From: Rhodospirillales bacterium
GTDB taxonomy: Bacteria > Pseudomonadota > Alphaproteobacteria > Rhodospirillales > Casp-alpha2
Assembly: GCA_021775275.1 (NCBI GenBank)
Contig: JAJFIE010000537.1
Span: 1 to 7,756, forward strand
Direction of reading: 5' to 3'
Length of the DNA stretch: 7,756 nt
This document shows, piece by piece, positions 1 through 5,898 of this stretch. The translations under genes were made by a program, and so were the position numbers. Under the pieces are notes generated by a model that was given only the letters and a program-made list of their open reading frames with translations, was not told the DNA's origin and ran no database searches. Within the stretch, counting starts at the first letter, position 1, and the number at the start of each line of letters is the position of its first letter.

Positions 1-2
1 GT

Positions 3-554
3 CTATTGAATCAACATCTCGCGAAACAGCACATCTTTAACCCGGACCGGTGCGGCGGCCGCACTGACCCTGGTCAACAATTCTTCCCGAAGCCTGTACA
101 TTCCCGCAGCGCCCTGCAAATCCTCAATTCGAAGTTCTCTCAAATACACCTGAAAGTTATCAATAATACGAGGCATGATCTGCTCGATACGTGGAATGTC
201 TGTGGGAACATCAATTTCCAAACTTATCCTGATTTTCAAGAACGAACTCTTCCGTCCGGTGGTATTCAGATTAACCAGCAGTTCTGGTAACTCATAAAAG
301 ACACCTCCGGTAAACGAGGTTTCTTCTGCGCCTTCTTCTGGTTCCGGCGTGCCCATCACCATATTGACGATGGGGGTGAGCAGACCTGTGAAATACGCAC
401 CGGCAATACCGCCAAATACCAGTAACAGGACCAGTCCGGCGATGATGAGGAGTTTCTTGTTGCCCTTTTTCTTAGAACCACCCTCACCGTCTTCAGACTC
501 GCCATCGCCACCCTCTTCGGCGTCGTCATCATTAATATCGTCTTCGTCAGCCAT
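3..554 (-). CDS. fliL: Flagellar basal body-associated protein FliL
   Basis: This 183-residue inner-membrane protein sits around the flagellar rod and stator units and supports motor torque. A very acidic N-terminal stretch (residues 3-25, mostly D, E and G) is followed by a basic patch (KKKGNKK, 28-34). A single hydrophobic transmembrane segment follows at about 35-58. The periplasmic FliL domain runs from about 85 to 183, with the typical YELPELLVNLN opening and the C-terminal region ending VKDVLFREMLIQ. An in-frame TAA lies two codons upstream of the ATG, so this start cannot be extended. A GGTGGGA ribosome site is present but about 12 bases away. The gene is divergent from flgF and complete; fliM would be the expected next gene just beyond the window edge. 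Family assignment is secure; the acidic head is unusually strong. Confidence 0.95.
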   Translation of the reverse strand: MADEDDINDDDAEEGGDGESEDGEGGSKKKGNKKLLIIAGLVLLLVFGGIAGAYFTGLLTPIVNMVMGTPEPEEGAEETSFTGGVFYELPELLVNLNTTGRKSSFLKIRISLEIDVPTDIPRIEQIMPRIIDNFQVYLRELRIEDLQGAAGMYRLREELLTRVSAAAAPVRVKDVLFREMLIQ

Positions 555-623
555 GGCTTATATTAATCCCACCAGGCAGCGAAGGTAACGTGATCCGCCG
601 CTGTCTGGTCAAGGTAGGGAGTG

Positions 624-642
624 ATGGTTAAGAAGTAGTTGA
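624..642 (-). promoter_or_regulatory. Candidate CtrA-binding site upstream of fliL
   Basis: Read on the minus strand, this is TCAA-N7-TTAACCAT, one mismatch from the CtrA full site TTAA-N7-TTAA and with the extended TTAACCAT half site intact. It lies about 70-90 bases upstream of the fliL start. CtrA controls early flagellar operons in Caulobacter and motility genes in several Rhodospirillales, so the position makes sense. I could not place a confident -10 element downstream of it. Confidence 0.45.
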
Positions 643-693
643 AATCAGTCAAACCGACATCACTCTTTAATTTGATTAACAAACAATAACTTT

Positions 694-742
694 ATGCCGA
701 ATGTTGGTGAAACGGCGAGTCCGATCATTCGGCATGGCCGAA
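694..742. repeat. Overlapping TTCGGC inverted repeats
   Basis: ATGCCGAATG (694-703) is a perfect 10-bp inverted copy of CATTCGGCAT (726-735), with 22 bases between. The second arm also forms a tighter dyad with its other neighbour: TTCGGC (728-733), ATG, GCCGAA (737-742). The same arm can therefore pair left or right. A further partial copy, CATTCGG, is at 753-759. The stretch lies upstream of both predicted transcription units, so it is more likely a protein-binding DNA element than an RNA structure. Confidence 0.55.
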
Positions 743-854
743 ACGGAAATTCCATTCGGGTTGCGAATCACAGAATACCAAATCGCCTGCAAGGCGGGCA
801 ACCTGCACGCGCCGGTTTGCTCGCGTTCCCTCGCCTGATCAGGTTCCGCGCTGA

Positions 855-869
855 CGGCAGAACTTGCCG
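855..869. promoter_or_regulatory. Candidate FlbD/ftr-like enhancer dyad
   Basis: CGGCA (855-859), five bases, TGCCG (865-869) form a perfect dyad about 112-126 bases upstream of the predicted flgF transcription start. Sigma-54 promoters need an upstream activator site at about this distance. In Caulobacter flagellar promoters that role is filled by FlbD at GC-rich ftr elements containing CGGC and GC halves, which this resembles. The match to ftr is from memory of the consensus, so the factor is a guess. Confidence 0.4.
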
Positions 870-924
870 GGCAAAGCCTGCCTCACGCACAGTTTTGTTC
901 CGATCAATACATCAAAACTTATTA

Positions 925-937
925 TAAGATATTGAAT
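925..937 (-). promoter_or_regulatory. Candidate IHF-binding site
   Basis: On the minus strand this reads ATTCAATATCTTA, one mismatch from the IHF consensus WATCAANNNNTTR. It sits in an AT-rich tract between the candidate enhancer dyad and the sigma-54 promoter, where IHF bends DNA at many flagellar sigma-54 promoters. The consensus is loose and the tract is AT-rich, so a chance match is possible. Confidence 0.3.
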
Positions 938-954
938 TTATTCAATAAATAACT

Positions 955-970
955 TGGCACGCATCCTGCT
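955..970 (+). promoter_or_regulatory. Sigma-54 promoter of flgFGAH
   Basis: The sequence TGGCACG-N4-CTGCT has the invariant GG (956-957) and GC (968-969) separated by exactly ten bases, with the full TGGCACG -24 element and a single change from TTGCT in the -12 element. The start of transcription is expected near 981, leaving a leader of about 38 bases before flgF. Middle or late flagellar operons in alphaproteobacteria are commonly RpoN-dependent, which fits this operon. Confidence 0.8.
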
Positions 971-1018
971 TATTACTCAGCGGGTATGTGGACGTCTTAG
1001 ACCTAAAGGTATGGAACA

Positions 1019-1759
1019 ATGGAAAACACACTATTTATAGCGCTTTCACGACAAATGACGGTGCGGCGGCAAATGGATGTCGTGGCGAATAACATCGCCA
1101 ATATGAACACCACCGGATTCAAGGGTGAAAAGATGATGTTCGTCGAACATCTGGTACGATCAGAAGGCAGTGGCAGCGTTCTGGGCGATAAACTCAGCTA
1201 TGTCCGCGATATCGCCACCGTACGCGATACCACAAAAGGGGATATCAAGCAGACAGGAAATCCGCTGGATATAGCCATCGCTGGAGAAGGATACTTCGTT
1301 ATCGAAGGTCGTACGGGTGAACAGTACACCCGCAATGGCCACTTCCAGATGGACGCCACAGGCCAATTGGTCACGGGAAATGGCGATACGGTTCTCTCTG
1401 ATTCAGGTCAGCCCTTCTTTTTCGGCCCAACAGATACGCAAATCACCATTGCTGGCGACGGTACCGTGTCAACGGAAAATGGCCCGCTTGGCCGCCTGAA
1501 GGTCGTGGAATTTGAAAGCGAGTACGGCCTTCAGCAAGCCGGCGGCGCAATGTTTAACGCCAATGACGGCAATCCGCCGAAAGATGTTGAATTTCCACAG
1601 ATAATGCAGGGCGCACTGGAAAGCTCGAATGTTCAGCCGATCATTGAGCTAACCAAAATGATCACGGTTCAACGCTCGTACGATGGCGCCAGATCACTGA
1701 TCGACAAAGAGGATGAACGTCAGAAGACGATGATCCGCGAGATGATGAAACAAACATAA
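1019..1759 (+). CDS. flgF: Flagellar basal-body rod protein FlgF
   Basis: FlgF (246 residues) is one of the proximal rod subunits, exported by the flagellar type III system and assembled in the periplasm. The N-terminal rod domain carries the rod signature ANNIANMNTTGFKGEK (23-38). The central FlgE/F/G-like domain covers about 80-165 with NPLDIAIAGEGYFVI and QYTRNGHFQMDATGQLV. The C-terminal helical domain (about 195-240) has the QGALESSNVQPIIELTKMI motif shared by axial proteins. There is no signal peptide, as expected for type III export. The start is preceded by AAAGG at a nine-base spacing; an ATG at 1011 is in another frame and stops after nine codons. It is the first gene of the operon behind the sigma-54 promoter. 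Confidence 0.96.
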   Translation: MENTLFIALSRQMTVRRQMDVVANNIANMNTTGFKGEKMMFVEHLVRSEGSGSVLGDKLSYVRDIATVRDTTKGDIKQTGNPLDIAIAGEGYFVIEGRTGEQYTRNGHFQMDATGQLVTGNGDTVLSDSGQPFFFGPTDTQITIAGDGTVSTENGPLGRLKVVEFESEYGLQQAGGAMFNANDGNPPKDVEFPQIMQGALESSNVQPIIELTKMITVQRSYDGARSLIDKEDERQKTMIREMMKQT

Positions 1760-1785
1760 TTCGGTGCCAGAACAGCCGAAATTAT
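1756..1785 (+). repeat. Hairpin between flgF and flgG
   Basis: ATAATTCGG (1756-1764) can pair with CCGAAATTAT (1776-1785) with one bulged A, overlapping the flgF stop codon. There is no T-tract after it, so it is not an intrinsic terminator. It ends about 20 bases before the flgG start and just before the GAAAGGACGGG ribosome site, so it could influence mRNA processing or flgG translation. Confidence 0.4.
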
Positions 1786-1806
1786 ATTCCGAAAGGACGG
1801 GAAATT

Positions 1807-2592
1807 ATGAGATCGCTCAGTATTGCAGCCACAGGAATGTTGGCTCAGCAAAGAAACGTCGAGGTCGTATCGAACAACCTCGCCAACATGAACACCACGT
1901 CATACATGCGTCGCCGGACCGAGTTCCAGGACCTGTTGTATCAAAACCTGCGCCGCGTTGGCTCGGCCTCGTCTGATTCGGGAAACATCGTTCCCTCGGG
2001 CGTGCAGCTTGGCCTCGGCGTCAAACTCGCCGCCGTGTACCGCATCCATGAACAGGGCAACATGACGGCGACGGACAATACCTTTGATATGGCGGTTCAG
2101 GGCAAGGGATTCTTCCAGATTACCCTGCCATCGGGAGATACCGCCTATACCCGTGACGGTACGTTTCAGCTTAACGCCTCGGGCGAAATAGTGACCCACG
2201 ATGGTTATACCGTGCAACCGGGCATCACCATTCCCAACAACGCCGTGGATGTTACCATCAACTCGAGCGGTCAGGTTCTGGCAAAAATTCAGGGCCAGGT
2301 CGCCCTGTCTACCGTCGGACAGATTCAATTGGCGACATTCCCGAATGCTGCCGGTCTGGAGGCCGAGGGTGGCAATTTGTTTACCGAGACCGATGCCTCG
2401 GGCGCGGCGACAACAGGCAATCCGGGGGCCGTCGGATTTGGTTCTCTGCTTCAGGGCTTTCTGGAAACATCAAATGTGAATGCCGTCGAGGAAATCTCGA
2501 ACCTGATTTCCGCGCAACGTGCGTATGAAATGAACTCGAAGGTTATTCAAACCTCCGATGACATGATGGGCACACTCACCAGTATCCGGTGA
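1807..2592 (+). CDS. flgG: Flagellar basal-body distal rod protein FlgG
   Basis: FlgG (261 residues) forms the distal rod, the part of the drive shaft that passes through the P and L rings. The N-terminal rod signature is SNNLANMNTTSY (22-33). Residues 45-74 (YQNLRRVGSASSD, then VPSGVQLGLGVK) match the FlgG-specific segment that separates it from FlgF. The central domain has NTFDMAVQGKGFFQI (91-105) and AYTRDGTFQLNASGEIV (113-129). The C-terminal axial motif is GFLETSNVNAVEEI with LISAQRAYEMNSK (217-245), and the length is the family norm. A strong AAGGACGGG ribosome site precedes the ATG. The gene follows flgF by 47 bp and precedes flgA by 9 bp, so co-transcription is near certain. Confidence 0.97.
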   Translation: MRSLSIAATGMLAQQRNVEVVSNNLANMNTTSYMRRRTEFQDLLYQNLRRVGSASSDSGNIVPSGVQLGLGVKLAAVYRIHEQGNMTATDNTFDMAVQGKGFFQITLPSGDTAYTRDGTFQLNASGEIVTHDGYTVQPGITIPNNAVDVTINSSGQVLAKIQGQVALSTVGQIQLATFPNAAGLEAEGGNLFTETDASGAATTGNPGAVGFGSLLQGFLETSNVNAVEEISNLISAQRAYEMNSKVIQTSDDMMGTLTSIR

Positions 2593-2601
2593 TGGAGGCA
2601 T

Positions 2602-3627
2602 ATGATGAAATCGATTGGTCTCATATTGACATTGGCAGCAGGCCTTATGGTCGCCATCGCCACCATGGCGGAAGCCAGCAGTAATGTGGACCCGACCACA
2701 CCGCCCGAGTTTATTGGCGCGCAACCATCCGGCCCTGTCGCGCTCCGCGATATGGTGAGCATCACCGCCGACGTGATCTACCTAAGCGATCTGTTCACCA
2801 ATGTGGGCCGTAACCTCGCAGAACGCGTGGTCGCCTATGCGCCCGAACCCGGACGTCAGGCCACGTACGGTGTGCAATGGCTGTATCGGGTTGCGCGGTA
2901 CTTCAAACTGGATTGGAAACCACGGACCGCGCGCGACAAATCCGTTATTACGCGCGAAAGCGTGATCATTGATAGCGCACAGATTGAAGAAACGATCATG
3001 ATGCATCTGGTCGATCAGGGTGTTGATCCGGAAATGGATGCCGAACTGTCAAACCGGACCATTCGCCTGTTCCTGCCGGCGGAGTCCGAACCGGATATCG
3101 CCGTGAATGACCTGAAGTATGATAACCGGACGGGTCGATTTACGGCGTCCGTATCGGCGCCTGCGAACTCACCGGTTGCACAACAGTATCGTCTAACCGG
3201 TCGCGTCTTTCGAATGACGGAAGTTCCCGTTCTGGTTCGACGGGTTTCATCTCGCGAAATAATCAGCGAGAACGATATCGAGTGGCAGCGTTTACGATCA
3301 GACCGTATTTCAAGAGAAACCATACTTGATCCAAATGACCTGATTGGAAAGTCACCGAAACAGGGAATTCGTGCGGGAATGCCCGTTCGTCTCTCAGAGG
3401 TCGCCGCGCCGATCGTTATCGAAAACAAAAGCCTGGTAACGATCATCTTTCAGCACCCCTTCATGACCCTGACGGCAAAAGGGCGCGCGTTACAGAAGGG
3501 CGCCGTTGGTGACGTAATCCGTATAACGAACGTACAAAGCAATACCGTCATTGATGCGGAAGTGGTTGGTTCAGGCAAGGCCGTCGTTCGCGCAGTCGAA
3601 CTGCTGGCGATGAACCAAAACAACTAA
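2602..3627 (+). CDS. flgA: Flagellar P-ring assembly chaperone FlgA
   Basis: FlgA is a periplasmic chaperone needed to assemble the FlgI P ring. A Sec signal peptide fills residues 1-25 (KSIGLILTLAAGLMVAIATM core) with a likely cut after AEA. A poorly conserved N-terminal region follows to about 200. The SAF-type domain is at about 208-270 (PVLVRRVSSREIISENDIEW and GIRAGMPVRLSEV), and the C-terminal FlgA domain covers about 270-332 (VTIIFQHPFMTLTAKGRAL, GDVIRITN, VVGSGKAVVRAV). At 341 residues it is clearly longer than the roughly 220-residue enteric protein. Two ATGs stand side by side; GGAGG ends only three bases before the first and six before the second, so initiation at 2605 is equally or more likely. 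The P-ring protein it serves, FlgI, is not encoded here. Confidence 0.93.
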   Translation: MMKSIGLILTLAAGLMVAIATMAEASSNVDPTTPPEFIGAQPSGPVALRDMVSITADVIYLSDLFTNVGRNLAERVVAYAPEPGRQATYGVQWLYRVARYFKLDWKPRTARDKSVITRESVIIDSAQIEETIMMHLVDQGVDPEMDAELSNRTIRLFLPAESEPDIAVNDLKYDNRTGRFTASVSAPANSPVAQQYRLTGRVFRMTEVPVLVRRVSSREIISENDIEWQRLRSDRISRETILDPNDLIGKSPKQGIRAGMPVRLSEVAAPIVIENKSLVTIIFQHPFMTLTAKGRALQKGAVGDVIRITNVQSNTVIDAEVVGSGKAVVRAVELLAMNQNN

Positions 3628-3674
3628 TTGACCCCGTCGGACAAAATCGGCAGGGCAGGAAACGAGAGAAGATC

Positions 3675-4466
3675 ATGACATACAAGATCAAAACGAACAC
3701 CGTGCGGCGTTCCACCGCAAGAATGATCGTCAGGGGCGCAATGACGGCCATGTTGGTCGGCGCACTAAGCGCCTGCCAGATGTTCACACGCCTCTCCGAA
3801 GTGGGTGATGGCCCGCAAATGACTGGCATTACCAACCCGGTAGCGGCGCCCACGTATCAGCCCGTGAGCATGCCCATGCCTGCACCACAGGCCGTTGAAG
3901 ACAATCCGAACTCGCTATGGCGTTCCGGCGCCAAGGCGTTCTTCAAGGACCATCGGGCGAAAGAAGTGGGCGATATTCTGACTGTAACACTGGCGCTGGA
4001 TGACAGTGCGACGCTGGCCAACGAAACGACGCGGGATAGAGAAGATAGCGAAGACGTTGAACTGGCTGATCTCCTTGGTTACGAAGATCAGCTGGACGTC
4101 ATTTTCCCCGGCAGCATCGATTCTCCCGGGCAGATCGCCAATTTTGGCAACACGCACTCTACCAAGGGTGATGGAGATATCAAACGGAGTGAAGTCATCA
4201 GCCTCCAGCTTGCCGCCGTCATTACCCAGATTTTGCCAAATGGAAACCTCGTTGTTCTAGGACGCCAGGAAGTGAAGGTGAACGAGGAATTGCGCGAGTT
4301 GATGGTTACCGGTGTTGTCCGGACCAGTGACATCGATACCGACAATACCATTGATCACACCAAGATCGCTGAAATGCGCGTCGCCTATGGTGGCCGCGGC
4401 ACCCTTAGCGATCTGCAACAGCCCCGCTGGGGAATGCAGATGTGGGATATACTATTCCCGTTCTAG
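3675..4466 (+). CDS. flgH: Flagellar L-ring lipoprotein FlgH
   Basis: FlgH (263 residues) is an outer-membrane lipoprotein that forms the L ring, the bushing around the rod in the outer membrane. A long basic n-region leads to a hydrophobic core and the lipobox LSAC, with C34 as the lipidated residue. A proline-rich linker (53-75) leads into the FlgH domain, which begins at NSLWRSGAKAFFKDHRAKEVGDILTV (79-104) and includes ISLQLAAVITQILPNGNLVV (175-194). It closes with the family hallmark MRVAYGGRGTLSD followed by QQPRWGMQMWDILFPF. GAGAGAAG provides a ribosome site for the ATG; a start at M17 would still leave a workable signal peptide but lacks a good site. It is the last gene of the operon. 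flgI does not follow it. Confidence 0.96.
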   Translation: MTYKIKTNTVRRSTARMIVRGAMTAMLVGALSACQMFTRLSEVGDGPQMTGITNPVAAPTYQPVSMPMPAPQAVEDNPNSLWRSGAKAFFKDHRAKEVGDILTVTLALDDSATLANETTRDREDSEDVELADLLGYEDQLDVIFPGSIDSPGQIANFGNTHSTKGDGDIKRSEVISLQLAAVITQILPNGNLVVLGRQEVKVNEELRELMVTGVVRTSDIDTDNTIDHTKIAEMRVAYGGRGTLSDLQQPRWGMQMWDILFPF

Positions 4467-4492
4467 GTCAATTTCCAGAACCTAGTTCACCT

Positions 4493-4525
4493 AAGGCCGA
4501 CGCAGAACGCGTCGGCCTTTTTTTT
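4493..4525 (+). terminator. Intrinsic terminator after flgH
   Basis: GGCCGACGC (4495-4503) pairs perfectly with GCGTCGGCC (4509-4517) around a five-base AGAAC loop. Two further A:T pairs extend the stem to 11 bp, and eight T residues follow (4518-4525). It lies 27 bases after the flgH stop and should end the flgF-flgH transcript. Confidence 0.93.
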
Positions 4526-4539
4526 ACCATTTCGCAGGC

Positions 4540-4570
4540 AAAAAATCAGGTGCGGATATCCGCACCTGAT
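4540..4570 (-). terminator. Palindromic terminator after dksA
   Basis: A perfect 26-bp palindrome (4545-4570; left half ATCAGGTGCGGAT) is followed on the minus strand by a run of six T residues (complement of 4540-4545). It begins 24 bases past the dksA stop. With the flgH terminator it forms a back-to-back pair that insulates two convergent units. The stem has no separate loop, so a few central bases must open to form one. Confidence 0.82.
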
Positions 4571-4594
4571 CATTTCGGTTTACCCACCCCAACT

Positions 4595-5011
4595 TCAGTC
4601 GTCGCGATGGGTCCGCTCCATACGTTCGTGGCGCTCCTGTGCTTCGATGCTGAGCGTCGCAATCGGTCGGGCTTCAAGGCGTGATATGCCAATAGGCTCC
4701 ATAGTTTCATCGCAGTAACCATAAGATCCTTCGTCAATGCGCTGAAGGGCTGAGTCAATTTTCGCAATCAGCTTTCGCGCCCGGTCACGGGTTCGCAGCT
4801 CCAGTGAGCGCTCGGTCTCGATGGATGCCCGATCCGCGATATCCGGCTCGACAATGCCGCCTTCCTGTAAACTCTGAAGGGTCTCATTGGACTCATCAAC
4901 CAACTCGGATCTCCAGAGCAAAAGCTTCTGACGAAAATACTCCTGCATCTGGGGGCTCATGAAGTCCCTGTCTTTTGACGGCGAATAGTCTGGTGGCAGT
5001 GTAATGGTCAT
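4595..5011 (-). CDS. dksA: RNA polymerase-binding transcription factor DksA (cysteine-poor)
   Basis: DksA binds in the RNA polymerase secondary channel and, with ppGpp, tunes rRNA and other promoters. The 138-residue protein has the coiled-coil arms (about 20-95). The tip carries D57-I-A-D60-R-A62, equivalent to the functional DxxDxA tip of E. coli DksA. The C-terminal globular region has GYCDETMEPIGISRLEARPIA (98-118). Of the four zinc-binding cysteines only C100 remains; the others read T103, S121 and A124, as in other alphaproteobacterial DksA proteins I know of. The start at 5011 gives the usual alphaproteobacterial opening MTITLPPDYSPS; GGGAG lies 11 bases upstream. A frame continuing to 5101 would begin at the predicted -35 element, so it is not used. 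It lies downstream of fliX in the same direction. Confidence 0.94.
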   Translation of the reverse strand: MTITLPPDYSPSKDRDFMSPQMQEYFRQKLLLWRSELVDESNETLQSLQEGGIVEPDIADRASIETERSLELRTRDRARKLIAKIDSALQRIDEGSYGYCDETMEPIGISRLEARPIATLSIEAQERHERMERTHRDD

Positions 5012-5033
5012 GCTTGTTGAATCTCCCACGGCG

Positions 5034-5059
5034 CATGTGCCAACATTTGAGGGCACATG
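5034..5059 (-). repeat. Leader hairpin upstream of dksA
   Basis: GGCACATG (5052-5059) and CATGTGCC (5034-5041) form a perfect 8-bp inverted repeat around a ten-base loop. It lies between the predicted dksA transcription start (near 5066) and the GGGAG ribosome site (5023-5027), so it would fold in the mRNA leader six bases before that site. It has no T-tract. A role in dksA translation or mRNA stability is possible but unproven. Confidence 0.5.
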
Positions 5060-5072
5060 GGTGTCGGCGCGG

Positions 5073-5101
5073 AATATATGTATCTGCTCGCGTCGTCGCA
5101 A
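5073..5101 (-). promoter_or_regulatory. Candidate sigma-70 promoter of dksA
   Basis: On the minus strand TTGCGA (5101-5096) and TATATT (5078-5073) are separated by exactly 17 bases. Transcription would begin near 5066, giving a leader of about 55 bases. A CACACG-AA-CGTGTG dyad (5121-5134) sits just upstream of the -35 element and could be an activator or repressor site. dksA could therefore be transcribed independently of fliX. Confidence 0.5.
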
Positions 5102-5173
5102 GTATCAATTTGAACTGAATCACACGAACGTGTGTGGTGTCAGGGATTCAGGGGGCTTTGGTGTCATGAAACG

Positions 5174-5614
5174 TCATAGTCCGCGGGTCAGTTTAGCGAT
5201 TTCAACTTCGGCCCGAAGCTCAATTTCATCAATAATTTCCGTCAATCGGGGATCATCCACGTGCTGCTTCTTCTCTCGCATCCGATGCGCCAGATCAGCC
5301 AAATCGTCTTTTGGAATTGATCCTGTCAGCAGTCCCACACGGAGATCATCCAGTTGCCCCAACAGATCATCACCGTAGGCCATCAGTAGCCCACGGGAAC
5401 GTTCTTCCGTGGAATCGGGGACTTCCTGAACAGAAATGATAGCGCCGACGGATGAAACGCCACCAACACCACCGACGGCGCCCTGCTCAACACTTTCCGC
5501 CGTCTCTTTCAACGTCTCAGAAAATGATCCGCCGCTGACAACGGTCTTGCGGGTTTTGCTGCTTGCCGCAGCACCCCGCCCTGCCCCGACATTGCCAATC
5601 TTCATATCCGCCAT
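5174..5614 (-). CDS. fliX: Flagellar assembly regulator FliX
   Basis: FliX is an alphaproteobacterial protein. In Caulobacter it couples early basal-body assembly to the activity of the sigma-54 activator FlbD. The N-terminal part (1-60) is low in complexity, rich in G, S, A and V. The conserved part is C-terminal, about 72-143: ERSRGLLMAYGDDLLGQLDD, then LRVGLLTGSI, then HVDDPRLTEIIDEIELRAEVEIAKL. At 146 residues the length is typical. There is no signal peptide or membrane segment. The ATG at 5614 lacks a strong ribosome site; the ATG at 5605 (protein starting MKIGNVG) is a real alternative, since the Caulobacter protein also begins with MK. Its presence beside an RpoN-driven flagellar operon supports the FlbD reading of the upstream dyad. 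Confidence 0.88.
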   Translation of the reverse strand: MADMKIGNVGAGRGAAASSKTRKTVVSGGSFSETLKETAESVEQGAVGGVGGVSSVGAIISVQEVPDSTEERSRGLLMAYGDDLLGQLDDLRVGLLTGSIPKDDLADLAHRMREKKQHVDDPRLTEIIDEIELRAEVEIAKLTRGL

Positions 5615-5670
5615 GACAACAACATTCCATAAATCCCCAACCGAGAGTGGAGCAGATGGTACTGCGACCA

Positions 5671-5718
5671 GATCAAACTACCATAAAATAGCGCCATTTG
5701 ATGGTAGATAATTTGATC
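5671..5718. repeat. Long interrupted dyad upstream of fliX
   Basis: GATCAAA-CTACCAT (5671-5684) faces ATGGTAG (5701-5707) and TTTGATC (5712-5718). All 14 positions of the left arm are matched, with a four-base ATAA bulge in the right arm and a 16-base centre. It lies about 57-104 bases upstream of the fliX start. It could be a cruciform-forming operator or, if transcribed, a leader structure. Confidence 0.55.
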
Positions 5719-5747
5719 GGTTCAAGTTAGCCAGAGCAACCTATATA

Positions 5748-5761
5748 CCCTCACTTGAGGG
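5748..5761. repeat. CCCTCA/TGAGGG inverted repeat
   Basis: CCCTCA and TGAGGG form a perfect 6-2-6 dyad in the middle of the divergent spacer. It has the size of a dimeric repressor or activator site, but no known factor is recognised and no T-tract follows it. Confidence 0.35.
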
Positions 5762-5898
5762 CAAATAGCTCCATGATTCTGCCTAAACACAAACGATAAC
5801 GCCAGCGATTTGAACATCATCGTTAGAAACATCCTGTATCGACCGTCTCAAAGAAATGATTGCAGAGATCATTAATCGCACAGAGTCGTTAAGAATCG

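Larger units (their letters stand above)
555..1018. other. Divergent fliL-flgF control region
   Basis: This 464-bp spacer separates the divergent flagellar transcription units. No convincing gene lies in it. It holds, from left to right, a CtrA-like box facing fliL, a cluster of TTCGGC-containing inverted repeats (694-742), a CGCCT-GCA-AGGCG dyad (784-796), a CCTGATCAGG palindrome (834-843), a CGGCA-N5-TGCCG dyad, an AT-rich tract with an IHF-like site and a TATTGAA-TTTA-TTCAATA dyad (930-947), and a sigma-54 promoter facing flgF. The density of dyads is what a two-way flagellar switch would show, but each site is a reading of the sequence only. Confidence 0.75.

Noticed and set aside
667..679. 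Possible second CtrA site, TTAA-TTTGA-TTAA
   Set aside because: The spacing between halves is five bases, not the seven required, and the stretch is AT-rich.
694..927. Open frame of 77 codons on the plus strand between fliL and flgF
   Set aside because: It has no ribosome site, the translation is arginine-rich with no family resemblance, and it overlaps the regulatory dyads.
1900..2328. Long minus-strand frame opposite flgG
   Set aside because: It is antisense to a well-conserved gene and has no recognisable domain.
5012..5101. Thirty-residue N-terminal extension of dksA
   Set aside because: The extra residues do not resemble DksA, the ATG at 5101 overlaps the predicted -35 element, and the start at 5011 matches the family N-terminus and has a ribosome site.
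5121..5134. CACACG-AA-CGTGTG as a terminator for fliX
   Set aside because: No T-tract follows on the minus strand and the two-base centre is too tight for a terminator hairpin; an operator is more likely.
5135..5166. Two direct copies of TGGTGTCA, 24 bases apart, after fliX
   Set aside because: Only eight bases each and without flanking similarity; not enough to claim an attachment site or insertion scar.
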